64,000 nucleotides of DNA from Verrucomicrobiota bacterium. Lineage in GTDB: Bacteria > Verrucomicrobiota > Verrucomicrobiia > Opitutales > UBA953. The stretch covers positions 140,245 to 204,244 of the forward strand of contig BJHS01000003.1 of assembly GCA_014193315.1 (NCBI GenBank), given 5' to 3'. The number at the start of each line of letters is the position of its first letter. The first letter of the stretch is position 1. Made by a program: the position numbers and the translations under genes. The notes beneath the pieces are model-generated. The model ran no database searches. It worked only from the letters and a program-made list of their open reading frames with translations, and had not been told where the DNA came from. Shown here piece by piece: positions 23,736 to 35,897 of the stretch.

Positions 23736-24800
23736 TTACTTCTTCTTGCCGGCGCCGCGGAGGTCCATGCGGGTCGCGGGCTCGGCCGGGACGGGCTGAC
23801 CGACCGTATCGACCGGGGAGGTGAAGAGGTAACGCCACACTTCCTCCTGGAGCGGCACGCCGTTGGCGTCCTTGGGCGGGTTCTTGCCGACCTGGACGAA
23901 GCCGTGGGCCTTGTTCGCGTCGCCTTTGACGTCGAACTTCGTGATCAGGCGACGGGAGTTGCCGTACGGTGCCTTCGCTTCGTCGGTGTTCACGATGGGC
24001 CCGAACTTATTCAGGCCCATGAGCAACCAGGAGCGCGGGTAGTGGTCGCCGGACCAGCCGCCGTCGAGCACGTGGCTGTAGCCAAAGAAGCGGTTGGCGG
24101 GCGTCGCCGAGGGCAGTGCCTGCCAATCATCAAGCTGGTCGCGCGGGCCGCAGAACATGACGATGCGGGCGCACTTCTGCGCGATGCCGAAACGGGCGGA
24201 GGAGGTGGCGCCGTGCGACGCGCCGGAGACGATGACCTTCTCCCAGTCGAGGCCCTTGCCGTCCTTGGCGAGGAAGTGGTCCCAGCGGCCCTGAGGGTTG
24301 GACTTCGCCAGCGCCTTCACGAGCTGGAAGGCGCGTTCCTTCATGCTGTCGGGCCCGGGGATCTCGATGGCCTTGCTCGCGTCGATCCCGGTGGTGGCCT
24401 CGAGCCGGATGTTGCCGAGGTGTTGGGAGTCGCCGGCGGGCTCGGTGTTCAGCTTGCCGAACCACTCGCGGGCGTAGGCCACCTGGATGTAGTGCAGGCC
24501 GTAGCTGTTGACTTTGTCGGCAAGCGGCTGGCTATGCCCCATGAGCCAGACGACGAGCTGCCCGCGGGGCGCGACGCGCGTGTCCACGTTCGCGTGTTCG
24601 GTGTCGGCAGGTTTGCCGGCGGCCTCGAGGACGAAGCCGACCTCCGGGTGCGAGCGGCAGCGCGGGTCGACCTCGCTGGCGCGGAGCGTGAGGCTGTAGG
24701 CCTGAGGCTTGGGGTCGGCGAACTGAAGGTCGCCGGCGGCCAAGGGGCTGGCGACCGCGGCCAGGGCGAGAAGGAGCGGCAGGGTCGGAAGGAAGCGCAT
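23736..24800 (-). CDS. Exported alpha/beta-hydrolase-like protein
   Basis: A 354-residue protein with a signal peptide (about residues 1-22). The nucleophile elbow is GASHG, about residue 195, in the context VIVSGASHGATSSARFGI. A later Asp (LDGGWSGDHYPRSW) and His (KAHGFVQVG) could complete a triad. LVVWLMGHSQPLADKVNSYGLHYIQVAYAR precedes the elbow as the strand with the oxyanion region. It resembles exported hydrolases that act on esters or polymers, but no subfamily is certain. It is the last gene of a three-gene minus-strand group (26312 to 23736). Confidence 0.7.
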   Translation of the reverse strand: MRFLPTLPLLLALAAVASPLAAGDLQFADPKPQAYSLTLRASEVDPRCRSHPEVGFVLEAAGKPADTEHANVDTRVAPRGQLVVWLMGHSQPLADKVNSYGLHYIQVAYAREWFGKLNTEPAGDSQHLGNIRLEATTGIDASKAIEIPGPDSMKERAFQLVKALAKSNPQGRWDHFLAKDGKGLDWEKVIVSGASHGATSSARFGIAQKCARIVMFCGPRDQLDDWQALPSATPANRFFGYSHVLDGGWSGDHYPRSWLLMGLNKFGPIVNTDEAKAPYGNSRRLITKFDVKGDANKAHGFVQVGKNPPKDANGVPLQEEVWRYLFTSPVDTVGQPVPAEPATRMDLRGAGKKK

Positions 24801-24858
24801 AGGGGTAGGACAGCGATGGCCAAGTCATCGTTCCGTGGCAACCTTCCCCTGCGCCGAC

Positions 24859-25686
24859 TTATTTCGGGAGGCGACCGTCGATGGAGTCCAGGGCTTCCTC
24901 CACCGTCTCCTTGGGGGCCCACTGGTGCCCCCCGCGAAACTCGAACAATTCCATCCTATCGCCGAACAGCCGCTTCATCCGCGGGCCTTCCGCGTAGTTG
25001 CTGTCTTTTTCGCCGAAGGTCGCGGCGAGCGCGGCGACTTTGATGCCGGCGACGGGCGAGGCGCCGTTGGGTCCGACCGGTGCGTAGCCCGCGCCTTGGA
25101 GGAGCAGACCGCCGAAGCCGGGGCGCAACCCGACAAAGACCGAGCAGGCGCGGGCGCCGCCGGACATGCCCGTGGCGACTTTCTTCCCCTCGGCCACGCG
25201 CACGCGTTTGACGAGGTCGTCATGGGCCGCGATGAAATTGCCGACGGTGGACTCCCAGTCGCCGTTGCGGGATTCCTCGAGCATCACGGCGATGTAGCCG
25301 TGCTGTTTGATCCAGTCCGTCATGTTGCCCATGGTCGCTTTGCCGCCGGGGGAGGCGATGAAGAGGGTCGGCCAAGCCTTGGTTGGGGCGGCGGCGTAGT
25401 TCGCCGGCAACCACAACTGGTAATGGTAGGGGTCCGTCCCGCGGTAGAGGCACGTGATGCGGGTCAGGCCACCGCTGGCCAGCGGGGCGTCCGCAGGGGT
25501 CGGCCGGGAGTCTTCCGTCGGCGCGCTCGGTGCGGGCGCGACGACCTTGGCGCCCGTGGTGGCGCTGCCGCTGGCGCCACCGCCGGCCCGCATCGCGGCC
25601 GCCGTCGCCTTGGCCTTTTCGGCGTTGGTCGCGGCGAGCGCCGGCGTGAGGGTGGCGAAGGCGAGCAGGAGGGGCAGGGGGCGCAT
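24859..25686 (-). CDS. Exported alpha/beta hydrolase-like protein
   Basis: A 275-residue protein with a signal peptide (MRPLPLLLAFATLTPALA) and an Ala/Pro-rich linker to about residue 70. The hydrolase part has a YHYQLWLPANY strand, LFIASPGGKATMGN at the oxyanion site and the nucleophile elbow GMSGGARAC near residue 170; RGGHQWAP supplies a His near the end. The layout recalls feruloyl-esterase or PHB-depolymerase-like enzymes, without proof. It starts nine bases after the upstream gene and is probably co-transcribed with both neighbours. Confidence 0.72.
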   Translation of the reverse strand: MRPLPLLLAFATLTPALAATNAEKAKATAAAMRAGGGASGSATTGAKVVAPAPSAPTEDSRPTPADAPLASGGLTRITCLYRGTDPYHYQLWLPANYAAAPTKAWPTLFIASPGGKATMGNMTDWIKQHGYIAVMLEESRNGDWESTVGNFIAAHDDLVKRVRVAEGKKVATGMSGGARACSVFVGLRPGFGGLLLQGAGYAPVGPNGASPVAGIKVAALAATFGEKDSNYAEGPRMKRLFGDRMELFEFRGGHQWAPKETVEEALDSIDGRLPK

Positions 25687-25694
25687 CAGGGGGC

Positions 25695-26312
25695 TCAGCG
25701 TTTGCGGTGGCGCTTGAGGGCGCGCTCCTCGATCTTGGCCTTCGTCTTAAGGACGACCATCGCGATGGAGATGATGGCGAAGCCGGCGAAGATGATCTTG
25801 CTCAGCGTGAAGGCGTTGAAGCCCGGTGTCGTCTCCAGCGTCGGTTCGTCTATGTCGGAGACGAGGGGGTCCGCGTTCGGCGGTCCAGCCGCGGCCGGCT
25901 CGGCCGCGACGGCCACCGTCGGCGGGGCCAGCAACTTCAGGAATGGGTAATAGGCGCCCTCGAACTTGGCCGCGCCCTCGAAGGCGCCTTCGTAGGCGAG
26001 TTTCTCGCCGACGGCATGGCCGCTGCTCCGGATGATGGCGGGCACGGGCACGGGGACGTCGAGCACGAGTACCAGCTCGAAGCCGACGTTCTCGCGGTCA
26101 GAGCGGATGACCTGGACGTGGACCACGCGCGTGGCGGGCGAGGGGGTGGGCGTGGCCGCCGGTAGTCCGGCCGTCGGCTTAGGTTCGGCGGTGTCTTGGC
26201 GAATCTTGGACCGGAGCGCCTCGAACTCCGCCTGGTCTTCCTTGGACATGACCGGGTCCGCGGCGACGAGGCGGAGCGCCAGGAGGCAAGGGAGGAACAG
26301 GGCCGGACGCAT
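25695..26312 (-). CDS. Exported or membrane-anchored protein, unknown
   Basis: A 205-residue protein with a signal peptide and a Pro/Thr-rich stretch near residue 55. A beta-rich middle (RVVHVQVIRSDRENVGFELVLVLDVPVPVPAIIRSS) is followed by a second hydrophobic helix near residues 170-190 and a basic tail KAKIEERALKRHRKR. The topology is therefore an extracytoplasmic domain with a C-terminal anchor. It leads the three-gene group with two exported hydrolases, nine bases apart from the first. No known family is recognised. Confidence 0.6.
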   Translation of the reverse strand: MRPALFLPCLLALRLVAADPVMSKEDQAEFEALRSKIRQDTAEPKPTAGLPAATPTPSPATRVVHVQVIRSDRENVGFELVLVLDVPVPVPAIIRSSGHAVGEKLAYEGAFEGAAKFEGAYYPFLKLLAPPTVAVAAEPAAAGPPNADPLVSDIDEPTLETTPGFNAFTLSKIIFAGFAIISIAMVVLKTKAKIEERALKRHRKR

Positions 26313-26407
26313 GGTGGCCTATTAAGCGGGCGCGTCGGTCTGGTGCAAGCGCGAGCCGCCTGCTTTGCGGCTTGGAAGCGGCGAGGCGTTCCACCATTGC
26401 TGACCTC

Positions 26408-27196
26408 GTGCCGGTCGTCGCCCCCATCCTTGCCGTCGAACGCCTTCGCATCGCCCGCGAAGGCAAGGTAATCCTGCGCCGGCTGGATTGGCGCGTGGAG
26501 CCTGGTCAACACTGGGTCATGCTCGGGCCCAATGGTGCCGGCAAGTCGTCGCTGCTGGCTGCCTTGACGGGTTATTTCGCCCCGACCGCCGGTAAGATGG
26601 GCGTGTTGGGCGAGACCTTCGGTCGAAGCGATTGGCGCGAACTGCGGCGGCGGATCGGCCTGGCCGGCCCCGCGGTAGCGGCGATGATCCAGCCCGCGGA
26701 GCCCGCGTTGCATGTCGTCGCGGGCGGGGTCGACGGCTTGATCAACCTGTGGCGCGCGCCGCGCCCCGCGGTATTGCGCGTCGCCCGCGGCCTGTTGCGC
26801 CGGCTCGGGGTGGGGGCGTTGGCCCGCCGGCCCTGGGGGCACCTCTCCCAAGGTGAGCGGCAACGGGTCCTCATCGCCCGTGCCTTGGCGGCGAAGCCCG
26901 CCTTGCTCATCCTGGACGAGCCCTGCGCCGGCCTCGATCCCGCCGCGCGCGCCGACTTCCTCGCCTTGGTGCAGGCGTTGCCGCGGGTCGCCCCGGGGAT
27001 CGCGTTGGTCCTCGTGACGCACCACGTCGAGGAGATCGGCGCGATTTTCACGCATGGGTTGCTGTTGCGTCGCGGCGTCGCGCAGGCCGCCGGCCCGCTG
27101 CGCCAAGTGCTGACGAGTCCCGCCTTGAGCCAGCTCTTCGGGCGCAAGGTCCGGCTCCGCGGTCGGTCGGGGCGCTGGACCCTGGCGTTGGCGTGA
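26408..27196 (+). CDS. ABC transporter ATP-binding protein (ModF/YlmA-like)
   Basis: A 262-residue ABC ATPase with no permease beside it. Walker A is GPNGAGKSS, the Q-loop region is followed by signature LSQGERQR, Walker B is ALLILDEPCAGLDP, and the switch is VTHHVEEI. This set and the single short domain resemble the ModF/YlmA group of stand-alone ATPases. The start is uncertain: GTG 26408 gives a compact N-terminus, while TTG 26372 would add 12 residues. The gene diverges from the exported-protein group across a short gap. Confidence 0.85.
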   Translation: MPVVAPILAVERLRIAREGKVILRRLDWRVEPGQHWVMLGPNGAGKSSLLAALTGYFAPTAGKMGVLGETFGRSDWRELRRRIGLAGPAVAAMIQPAEPALHVVAGGVDGLINLWRAPRPAVLRVARGLLRRLGVGALARRPWGHLSQGERQRVLIARALAAKPALLILDEPCAGLDPAARADFLALVQALPRVAPGIALVLVTHHVEEIGAIFTHGLLLRRGVAQAAGPLRQVLTSPALSQLFGRKVRLRGRSGRWTLALA

Positions 27197-27259
27197 GCGG
27201 CCGGGACGCTTTCGGCTTCCCCTCGCCCCCCGCTTTCGCCTACCTCTGGGGCCGTTCCC

Positions 27260-28750
27260 ATGCCTTCGCCGTTCGATCAGCTCCTGCCTCGGTACGATGC
27301 CGTCGTCATCGGGGCCGGCCTCGGGGGGATGACCGCGGCGAACAACCTTGCCAAGTTCGGCCGCAAGGTGCTGCTGCTCGAGCACCATTACCAGCTCGGC
27401 GGCCTCGCCACCTTCTTTAAGCGCGCCGGCGGCCACGTCTTCGATATCTCCCTCCATGGCTTCCCGCATGGGATGATCAAGTCCACGCGCCGTTACTGGA
27501 CCAAGGAGATCTCGGACCGCATCCACCAGCTGAGCGATGTCCGTTTCATCAACCCCGACTTCGACGTCCGCACGACTTTTGACCGCGCCGACTTCACGCG
27601 TATCCTGATCGAGCAGTTCCGGCTGACTCCCGAGACCGTCGAGGCCTTCTTTGCGCACCTGCGCGAGATGAACTACTACGACAACGACCCGCGGACCACC
27701 CGTCAGCTGTTCGAGCAGTTCTTCCCCGGCCGGCCCGATGTCCAGCGCCTCCTCCTCGAGCCCATCGCCTACGCCAATGGCTCCACCCTCGATGACCCGG
27801 CGATCACCTTCGGAATCGTCTTCTCGAACTTCATGTCGAAGGGCGTGTTCATCTTCCAGGGCGGGACGGACACGATGATTAACCTGATGACCGCCGAGAT
27901 GAAGGCCAACGGGGTCGACATCCGGCGCAACGTGCTCGTCGAGAAGGTGCTCGTCGAGAAGGACGCCGCCGGCCGCCGCCGCGTCGTCGGGGTGAAACTG
28001 CGCGGCACGCGTCTCGGCGAGGAAGCCGAGGTCGCCTGCGCCACGGTCGTCTCCAACGCCAACATCAAGGACACCGTCCTGAAGATGGGGGGCGCGGACG
28101 CCTTCGAGGCGCCGTTCCTCGAGCAAGCCCGCCAGGTGCGCGTCAACACCTCCTCCTGCCAGGTCTACATGGGCGTGCGTGAAGGCGAGAGCATCCCCCA
28201 CATCGGCGACCTCGTGTTCACCTCCGCGGCCAAGCCGTTCTCCAGCCAGGAGCTCGTCGACTTCCACACGACATCGCGCACCTACTCGGTGTATTACCCG
28301 GATACCCGTCCGCACACCAAGAAGCCCCGTTACGCGATCGTCACCTCGATCAACCAGCAGTGGGACGACTGGGCCCATCTCTCCGAGGTCGACTACGCCG
28401 CGAACAAGGCGCGGGTCATCGAGGAATCCTTCAGGGGCCTCGAGAAATTCATCCCGGACATCCGTGCCAAGGTCGACCACGCCGAGGCGGCCACGCCGCG
28501 GACGGTCAATCGCTACGTCCGCCACGTCGGCGGCACCTCCTTCGGTACGAAATTCGAAGGCCTCAAGGTCTCGATGGCCCTGCCCGAGCAGGTCGGCGGC
28601 TTCTACCATGCCGGCAGCGTCGGCATCATCATGTCCGGCTGGCTAGGCACCATTAATTACGGAGTGATCGTCTCGGCCAAGGCCGACGCCTACCTGCGCG
28701 ACCCGAGCGCCAACCCGCTCGGCGACGCCGCGGCGAGCGCCGGGGTCTGA
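27260..28750 (+). CDS. FAD-dependent oxidoreductase, phytoene desaturase/retinol saturase type
   Basis: A 496-residue flavoprotein. The Rossmann motif [26 protein letters not shown] is at about residues 19-42, followed by [15 protein letters not shown] and the family region [27 protein letters not shown] come next. The C-terminal FAD contact reads [24 protein letters not shown]. The fold is shared by carotene isomerases, phytoene desaturases and retinol saturases, which act on polyenes or lipids. No carotenoid gene lies nearby, so the substrate stays open. It starts 63 bases after the ATPase gene. Confidence 0.85.
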   Translation: MPSPFDQLLPRYDAVVIGAGLGGMTAANNLAKFGRKVLLLEHHYQLGGLATFFKRAGGHVFDISLHGFPHGMIKSTRRYWTKEISDRIHQLSDVRFINPDFDVRTTFDRADFTRILIEQFRLTPETVEAFFAHLREMNYYDNDPRTTRQLFEQFFPGRPDVQRLLLEPIAYANGSTLDDPAITFGIVFSNFMSKGVFIFQGGTDTMINLMTAEMKANGVDIRRNVLVEKVLVEKDAAGRRRVVGVKLRGTRLGEEAEVACATVVSNANIKDTVLKMGGADAFEAPFLEQARQVRVNTSSCQVYMGVREGESIPHIGDLVFTSAAKPFSSQELVDFHTTSRTYSVYYPDTRPHTKKPRYAIVTSINQQWDDWAHLSEVDYAANKARVIEESFRGLEKFIPDIRAKVDHAEAATPRTVNRYVRHVGGTSFGTKFEGLKVSMALPEQVGGFYHAGSVGIIMSGWLGTINYGVIVSAKADAYLRDPSANPLGDAAASAGV

Positions 28751-28840
28751 GGGAAGGCAAGTTGATCGGTTGGCCAGTTGGCCGGAGGCGATGGCGCTCC
28801 GTCGGCTTGACGGGGGCCGGGGAATGGCAAGCCTACCCGC

Positions 28841-29404
28841 ATGGCCAACGACAAGCCGGAGGCAGGCATCGCCCAGAAACTCGAGCACGGGCTCGAGTAC
28901 TTCATCTTCGCCAGCCGCTGGGTCCAGGCGCCGATCTACGTGGCGCTCATCTTCGCCGCCATCGCTTACGCCTGGAAGAGCCTCCAGGAAGTGCTCCACC
29001 TACTGCAAGGGTTCGCGGCCGCGACCGAGAGTTCAATCATGCTGGGTATCCTCTCGCTCGTGGACATCTCGATGGTGGCGAATCTCGTCAACATGGTCGT
29101 GGTCGGCGGGTACGTGACGTTCGTGAGCCGCATCGATTTCGGTGATAACGGCGACCGGCCCGATTGGCTCGACCACATCAACGCGAACACCCTCAAGGTG
29201 AAGCTCGCGGGCAGTCTGGCCAGCATCTCCGCCATCCACCTGCTCAAGAGCTTCATCGACATCACCGCGGCCGCCACCGATCAGCCGATGACCGCCAACC
29301 ACGAGAAGGTCATCCTCTGGCAGGCGATCATCCATGGCGTCTTCCTGGCTTCGATGATCCTCTTCGCCTGGGGGGAGAAGATGCAGCGTCACCACGTCGA
29401 CTGA
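28841..29404 (+). CDS. YqhA/UPF0114 family membrane protein
   Basis: A 187-residue membrane protein with about four helices. The start LEHGLEYFIFASRWVQAPIYVALIFAAIAYAWKSL and the core SLVDISMVANLVNMVVVGGYVTFVSRIDF match the YqhA (TIGR00645) family well, as does the later KLAGSLASISAIHLLKSFIDI. The family is broadly conserved and lacks a known function. It sits 90 bases after the oxidoreductase gene with no terminator seen between them, so the two may be co-transcribed. Confidence 0.9.
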   Translation: MANDKPEAGIAQKLEHGLEYFIFASRWVQAPIYVALIFAAIAYAWKSLQEVLHLLQGFAAATESSIMLGILSLVDISMVANLVNMVVVGGYVTFVSRIDFGDNGDRPDWLDHINANTLKVKLAGSLASISAIHLLKSFIDITAAATDQPMTANHEKVILWQAIIHGVFLASMILFAWGEKMQRHHVD

Positions 29405-29521
29405 CCGCGCCGTCCGCGCCTAACCGGCCCGGCGGCGCTTCGGCGTGCCCCGACCTTCGGAAATCCAGCCGATGACATGCCGCCGCCGGTCTTCGTCCCA
29501 GCGGTGGTGGAGGCGAAGGAA

Positions 29522-30132
29522 CTAGCCTTGTTCATCGGGGCTGGTCTGGACCCATCGGTCGAGCGCGACCTTGCGGTCGTCCTGGAGCACCCGCACGGCG
29601 GCGGCCCCGCGTAGGTCCGACCGCATCCCGCGGCGGAGGAACGCGGGCATCAGGTGGCCCTCGGCGTACAGGTCGTCCCGCTCGACGCGCGCCACGCGGT
29701 CGAACTCCAAGGTCTGCATCGCTTGCTCGATCTGCGCGTAGCCCCGGAAGCGCAGGCCCAGGGCGGTATCGATCGCGGCATCGAGGATCTCGTGCTCGTC
29801 GGCCATCGGCATGCCCGCGTTCCAGATGAGGAAGTGGCCGCCGCTGTCATGGTAGCCGCCGACGGCATGCCCCATGAGCTGGCGACGCGGCCGGCGCAGG
29901 CGCTGCTCCTGGAGCGCGTTGCCCAACCCCCCAGGAGTTCCGCCACCGCGTCCTTGTCCGCCTGTCGGAAGTCGACCGTCAGCTGGTGCGGGCCGTCGCT
30001 CGACCAGAACGCCAGTAACACGTCGCCGTGGAGGCCCGGCCCCGTGACGCGGATGGCTTCGGGTTCAGGGAGGATAAACACGGTGCGGAGGGCGGGGTGG
30101 AGGAACGTCTTCAGCTCGAGGACGCCCTGCAC
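29522..30132 (-). pseudogene. Unknown protein gene with frameshift in a six-C run
   Basis: Two minus-strand frames appear to be one gene of about 200 codons. The 5' part begins at GTG 30132 (QGVLELKTFLHPALRTVFILPEPEAIRV...) and reads to AVAELLGG. The 3' part continues as LGNALQEQRLRRPRRQLMGHAVGGYHDSGGHFLIW and ends at 29522. They join if the C run at 29927-29932 had seven bases instead of six. Protein-like sequence also extends upstream of GTG 30132 towards the hppA stop without an ATG. No family is recognised. The run could be a sequencing indel, a true mutation or a slippage site. Confidence 0.5.
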
Positions 30133-30212
30133 CTGCTGGGCGTCGAGACTGGCGAGGAAGGCGCGGCGGAGGAGGGGGAGCGGGCGTGACTCCCGCCCCC
30201 GACCGGCCCGGT

Positions 30213-32639
<2,427 letters not shown>

Positions 32640-32667
32640 GGAATGGGGGGGCGGGAGGGTGACCGCG

Positions 32668-32689
32668 TTGCCGAGCCTAGGCTCGGCAA
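32668..32689. promoter_or_regulatory. Perfect 22-base palindrome upstream of hppA
   Basis: TTGCCGAGCCT is followed at once by its reverse complement AGGCTCGGCAA with no loop, which favours a duplex protein-binding site over a hairpin. It lies between the S9 peptidase stop and the hppA start, and its centre is CCTAGG. Confidence 0.45.
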
Positions 32690-32752
32690 TACGCCAGGAC
32701 GAGCGAAAAACCCGCCGCCGCCCCCGTCATTTCCGGGCATAACCCGGCCCCG

Positions 32753-34672
32753 CTATTTCAAGAGGAACTCTTGGATAAAGAGGGCGGTCGCCAGGAACTG
32801 GAAATCATTATTGGCCTTCTTGACGAAGCCATGCCCCTCGTCCCGAGCCATCAGGTACCACACCTGACCACCGTGGGACCGCATGGCGTCGCGCATCCGC
32901 TCGGCTTCCGTCACGGGCACCCGCGGGTCGTTCTTGCCCTGCACGATGAGGAGGGGCGCCCGGATACGGTCGGCCTGGTTCGCCGGGGAGATCCGCTCGA
33001 GGAATTCGCGGACCTCGGGCTTGCGCTCGTCGCCGTATTCGAGTCGCCGATTGCCGCGGCGGTAGTCGGAGGTGTCGCGCAGGAAAGTCACGAAGTTGGC
33101 GATGCCGACGTTGTCGACGCCGCAGCGGAACCGGTCGGGGTAGGTCGCCAGGCAGGCTAGGCTCATGTAGCCTCCGTAACTGCCGCCGGAGACGGCCAGC
33201 CGCGTCGCGTCGAGGCGCTCCTCCTTGGTGGCCCAGTCCAGCACGGCGCCGATATCCTTCACGGAGTCCTCGCGTTTCAGGACGTTGTCCAGCGTGAGGT
33301 AGCGTCGGCCGTAGCCGGTGGAGCCGCGGACATTGGGGTAGACGAGGGCCACGCCCAATTCGTTCAGGTAATAGAGCAGGTTGCCGCGGTAGCCGGGGCG
33401 GGACTGGCTCTCGGGGCCACCATGGATGAGGATGACGGCGGGCCGTTTGCCCGGGAACTTCACGGGGTCGGGTTGGTACACCAGCGCGGGGATGCTCAAC
33501 CCGTCGAAACTCGGCATCCGGACCACGCGGGGGGAGGGCACCACGATGGGCTGCTTGGGCTTGGTCGTTCGTTCGGTCCAGCGGGTGGCGGTGCCGGCGT
33601 CGAGGTCGACGGACCAGGCGTCGGCCGCGGTCTCCTCGCTGTTCAGGGAGAAGCCGAGTTCATGACTGCCCCAGCGCCACGCCAGCGCGGAGAGTACCCC
33701 GGCGGGGAAGGCGGGCACCGTCCGCTCGCGACCGTTCGTCAGGTCGCGGACGTGGAGCACCGACCAGCCTTCCTCGTTGCACGTGAACGCCAGCAAGCGG
33801 CCATCCGACGAGAGGGTGAGTTCCTCGGCGTCCCAACGGGGAGCGGCGCCGACCCGTCGCAGTTCGCGGGTCGCGAGGTCGAGCCGGACCACGTCGAGGA
33901 AATCGGACTCATGGTCGCTGAGCGCATAGACGGCCTGATCCTGGTCGCCGAACTGGGCTTGGACGAGCACGCGTTTGCCGGCCTTCGGGGAGACCATGGC
34001 TTTCGTCCCCGTGGCCACGTCGACCGTCCAGAGCCGGGTGTCCCCTTGGCCGTTGGCCACGCGCAGCAGGAGTTTCTGTCCGTCATCGGACCAATCCGCG
34101 ATACCCCAGCCCGGGCCGTCGTTGCGGAGCAAGACGCGTTCCTCGCTCGGGTTGGCGGCGTTCACGACCACGATATCGCTCGCGCGGACTTCCCGGCGAT
34201 TGGTCGCGTAGGCGATCCACCGGCCGTCTTTGGACCAGACTGGGTCGGTGTTGCGGGACTTGCCGTCGGTCAGGCGCAACGGCACCGCCTTGGGGTCGGC
34301 GGTATCGATCAACCAAAGCTGGTAATTTTCATTGCCGCCCTCGTCGACCGGGTAGAGCAGCTTGGCGCCGCCCGGTTGGAACGCCCCGTTGCGCACCGGC
34401 TCCGCCCCGCGGGTCAAGGCGATGCGCTTGCCCTTCGGTTCGGCCATGCGGTGCAGTTGCGTCACCTCACCGACGCGGGTCGTCACGACCGCTTCGCGCC
34501 GGGCGCCATGCCAGCCGCGGAAGCTCGCGCCCCCTAGGTTAAGGTAGGGCTCGACCTGGCTGCGCAGCTCGGGCGGGATCGGCGGGATCCCCTCGACGAC
34601 GAGGTTCGGCGGGATCTCTGCGGCCACCGATAGCAGGAGCGACAGCAAGAAAGCGAAGGCGGGGCGGACCAT
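32753..34672 (-). CDS. Exported S9 family prolyl-oligopeptidase-like serine peptidase
   Basis: A 639-residue enzyme with a signal peptide (MVRPAFAFLLSLLLSVAAE). An N-terminal beta-propeller follows, with repeated blocks such as YPVDEGGNENYQLWLID, DPVWSKDGRWIAYATNRR and ELTLSSDGRLLAFTCNEEGW. The C-terminal catalytic domain has LIHGGPE, GGSYGG (nucleophile Ser498), QGKNDPRVP for the Asp and DEGHGF for the His. It should cleave short exported peptides. ATG 34672 is chosen over TTG/ATG choices four codons upstream. It runs into the intergenic region holding the hppA palindrome. Confidence 0.92.
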   Translation of the reverse strand: MVRPAFAFLLSLLLSVAAEIPPNLVVEGIPPIPPELRSQVEPYLNLGGASFRGWHGARREAVVTTRVGEVTQLHRMAEPKGKRIALTRGAEPVRNGAFQPGGAKLLYPVDEGGNENYQLWLIDTADPKAVPLRLTDGKSRNTDPVWSKDGRWIAYATNRREVRASDIVVVNAANPSEERVLLRNDGPGWGIADWSDDGQKLLLRVANGQGDTRLWTVDVATGTKAMVSPKAGKRVLVQAQFGDQDQAVYALSDHESDFLDVVRLDLATRELRRVGAAPRWDAEELTLSSDGRLLAFTCNEEGWSVLHVRDLTNGRERTVPAFPAGVLSALAWRWGSHELGFSLNSEETAADAWSVDLDAGTATRWTERTTKPKQPIVVPSPRVVRMPSFDGLSIPALVYQPDPVKFPGKRPAVILIHGGPESQSRPGYRGNLLYYLNELGVALVYPNVRGSTGYGRRYLTLDNVLKREDSVKDIGAVLDWATKEERLDATRLAVSGGSYGGYMSLACLATYPDRFRCGVDNVGIANFVTFLRDTSDYRRGNRRLEYGDERKPEVREFLERISPANQADRIRAPLLIVQGKNDPRVPVTEAERMRDAMRSHGGQVWYLMARDEGHGFVKKANNDFQFLATALFIQEFLLK

Positions 34673-34755
34673 GCCGCCTATCAAAGGAGGCGTGAGCCGG
34701 CGGTCGACCTCAGAAGATGGCTCGCCTCCGCAGGGACGCCGGCTAGGCCTAGGTC

Positions 34756-35889
34756 ATGGCCTGGCGTTCCCGCCCCCTCCTTGTTCTTTGCTTTGCGCTG
34801 ATCGGCGGGGGGGGCACCGCCGGCGCGACCCCGCCCGTGCCCCCGCCGCTGCAATTGGCACAGTCCCAGCGCCAGGCGGCGCTCCAGTCCGAGCGGGCGG
34901 CCGAGGTGGCGGCCCGGGAAATCAAGGCCGGGGACAAGTCCCTCCGTTGGCTGGAGCGGGAGTTCAACCTCGCCCCCGAGGGACAGCGCAGCCTGTGGAT
35001 CTCGATGCACGGCGGCGGGGGCGCCCCGGCCGCGGTCAACGACCAGCAGTGGCGTAACCAAATCCGTCTTTACGCCCCAGCCGAAGGCATCGTGGTCGCG
35101 CCGCGCGCGCCGACCGACACCTGGAATCTCTGGCATGAGCCTCACATCGACCGTCTCTTCGACCGGCTGATCGAAGATTTTATCGCCCTCCGCGGCGTGC
35201 ATCCGGACAAGGTCTACTTGCTAGGTTATTCCGCCGGCGGCGACGGGGTCTGGCAGCTCGCCCCGCGCATGCCCGACCGGTTCGCCGCCGCCGCGATGAT
35301 GGCCGGGCATACCAACGGAGTGAACACCCTCGGCGTGCGCAACCTCCCTTTCGCGATGTTCGTCGGCGGCGCGGATGCCGCCTACCACCGGAACAAGGTC
35401 GTCGCGGAGAAAATCGCGGAGTTTGACCGGCTGCGGCAGGAGGATCCCGCCGGCTACGAACACCTCGGGCGCGTTTACCCTGGGCTCCCGCATTGGATGG
35501 AGCGCCAGGACGCGGAGGCCTTGCCCTGGATGGCGAAGTTCACCCGCGATCCCTGGCCCCACAAGGTCGTCTGGGTACAGACGGGCGTGACGCACGACCG
35601 CTTTTATTGGCTGGAACTCCCGATCGGGGCCGCGAAGCCCGGCCAGAAGATCGTGGCGACCGCGCGCGGTCAGGAAATCACCCTCGAAGGCGACGTCCCC
35701 GCGGGGATGACGCTGCGCCTGCGCGAGGGGCTGGTCGACGACCTCGCCCGGCCGGTCAAGGTCACGGTCAATGGCCGCCTGGTGTGGGACGCGATTCCCG
35801 CGCCCGCGACGCCGACCCAGCTGCGTGCCTGGTTGACGGAGCGCTTCGACCCTCCCGCCACGCCGACCGCCAGCCTGCGGCTTCCTTGA
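34756..35889 (+). CDS. Exported alpha/beta hydrolase, dienelactone-hydrolase or depolymerase-like
   Basis: A 377-residue protein with a signal peptide to about residue 24. A helical Arg/Glu/Ala-rich region precedes [11 protein letters not shown], the oxyanion motif. The nucleophile elbow is GYSAGGDG near residue 160, and YPGLPHWM near residue 240 offers a His. A beta-rich C-terminal domain follows from about residue 290 ([29 protein letters not shown]). It ends eight bases before the DUF1080 gene, so both are probably co-expressed. CCTAGG lies two bases upstream of ATG 34756. Confidence 0.75.
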   Translation: MAWRSRPLLVLCFALIGGGGTAGATPPVPPPLQLAQSQRQAALQSERAAEVAAREIKAGDKSLRWLEREFNLAPEGQRSLWISMHGGGGAPAAVNDQQWRNQIRLYAPAEGIVVAPRAPTDTWNLWHEPHIDRLFDRLIEDFIALRGVHPDKVYLLGYSAGGDGVWQLAPRMPDRFAAAAMMAGHTNGVNTLGVRNLPFAMFVGGADAAYHRNKVVAEKIAEFDRLRQEDPAGYEHLGRVYPGLPHWMERQDAEALPWMAKFTRDPWPHKVVWVQTGVTHDRFYWLELPIGAAKPGQKIVATARGQEITLEGDVPAGMTLRLREGLVDDLARPVKVTVNGRLVWDAIPAPATPTQLRAWLTERFDPPATPTASLRLP

Positions 35890-35897
35890 TCATTTCC

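Noticed and set aside
25937..28609. An 890-codon minus-strand frame across three genes
   Set aside because: It lies opposite the ABC ATPase and FAD oxidoreductase genes, which have clear motifs. The frame has no recognisable domain.
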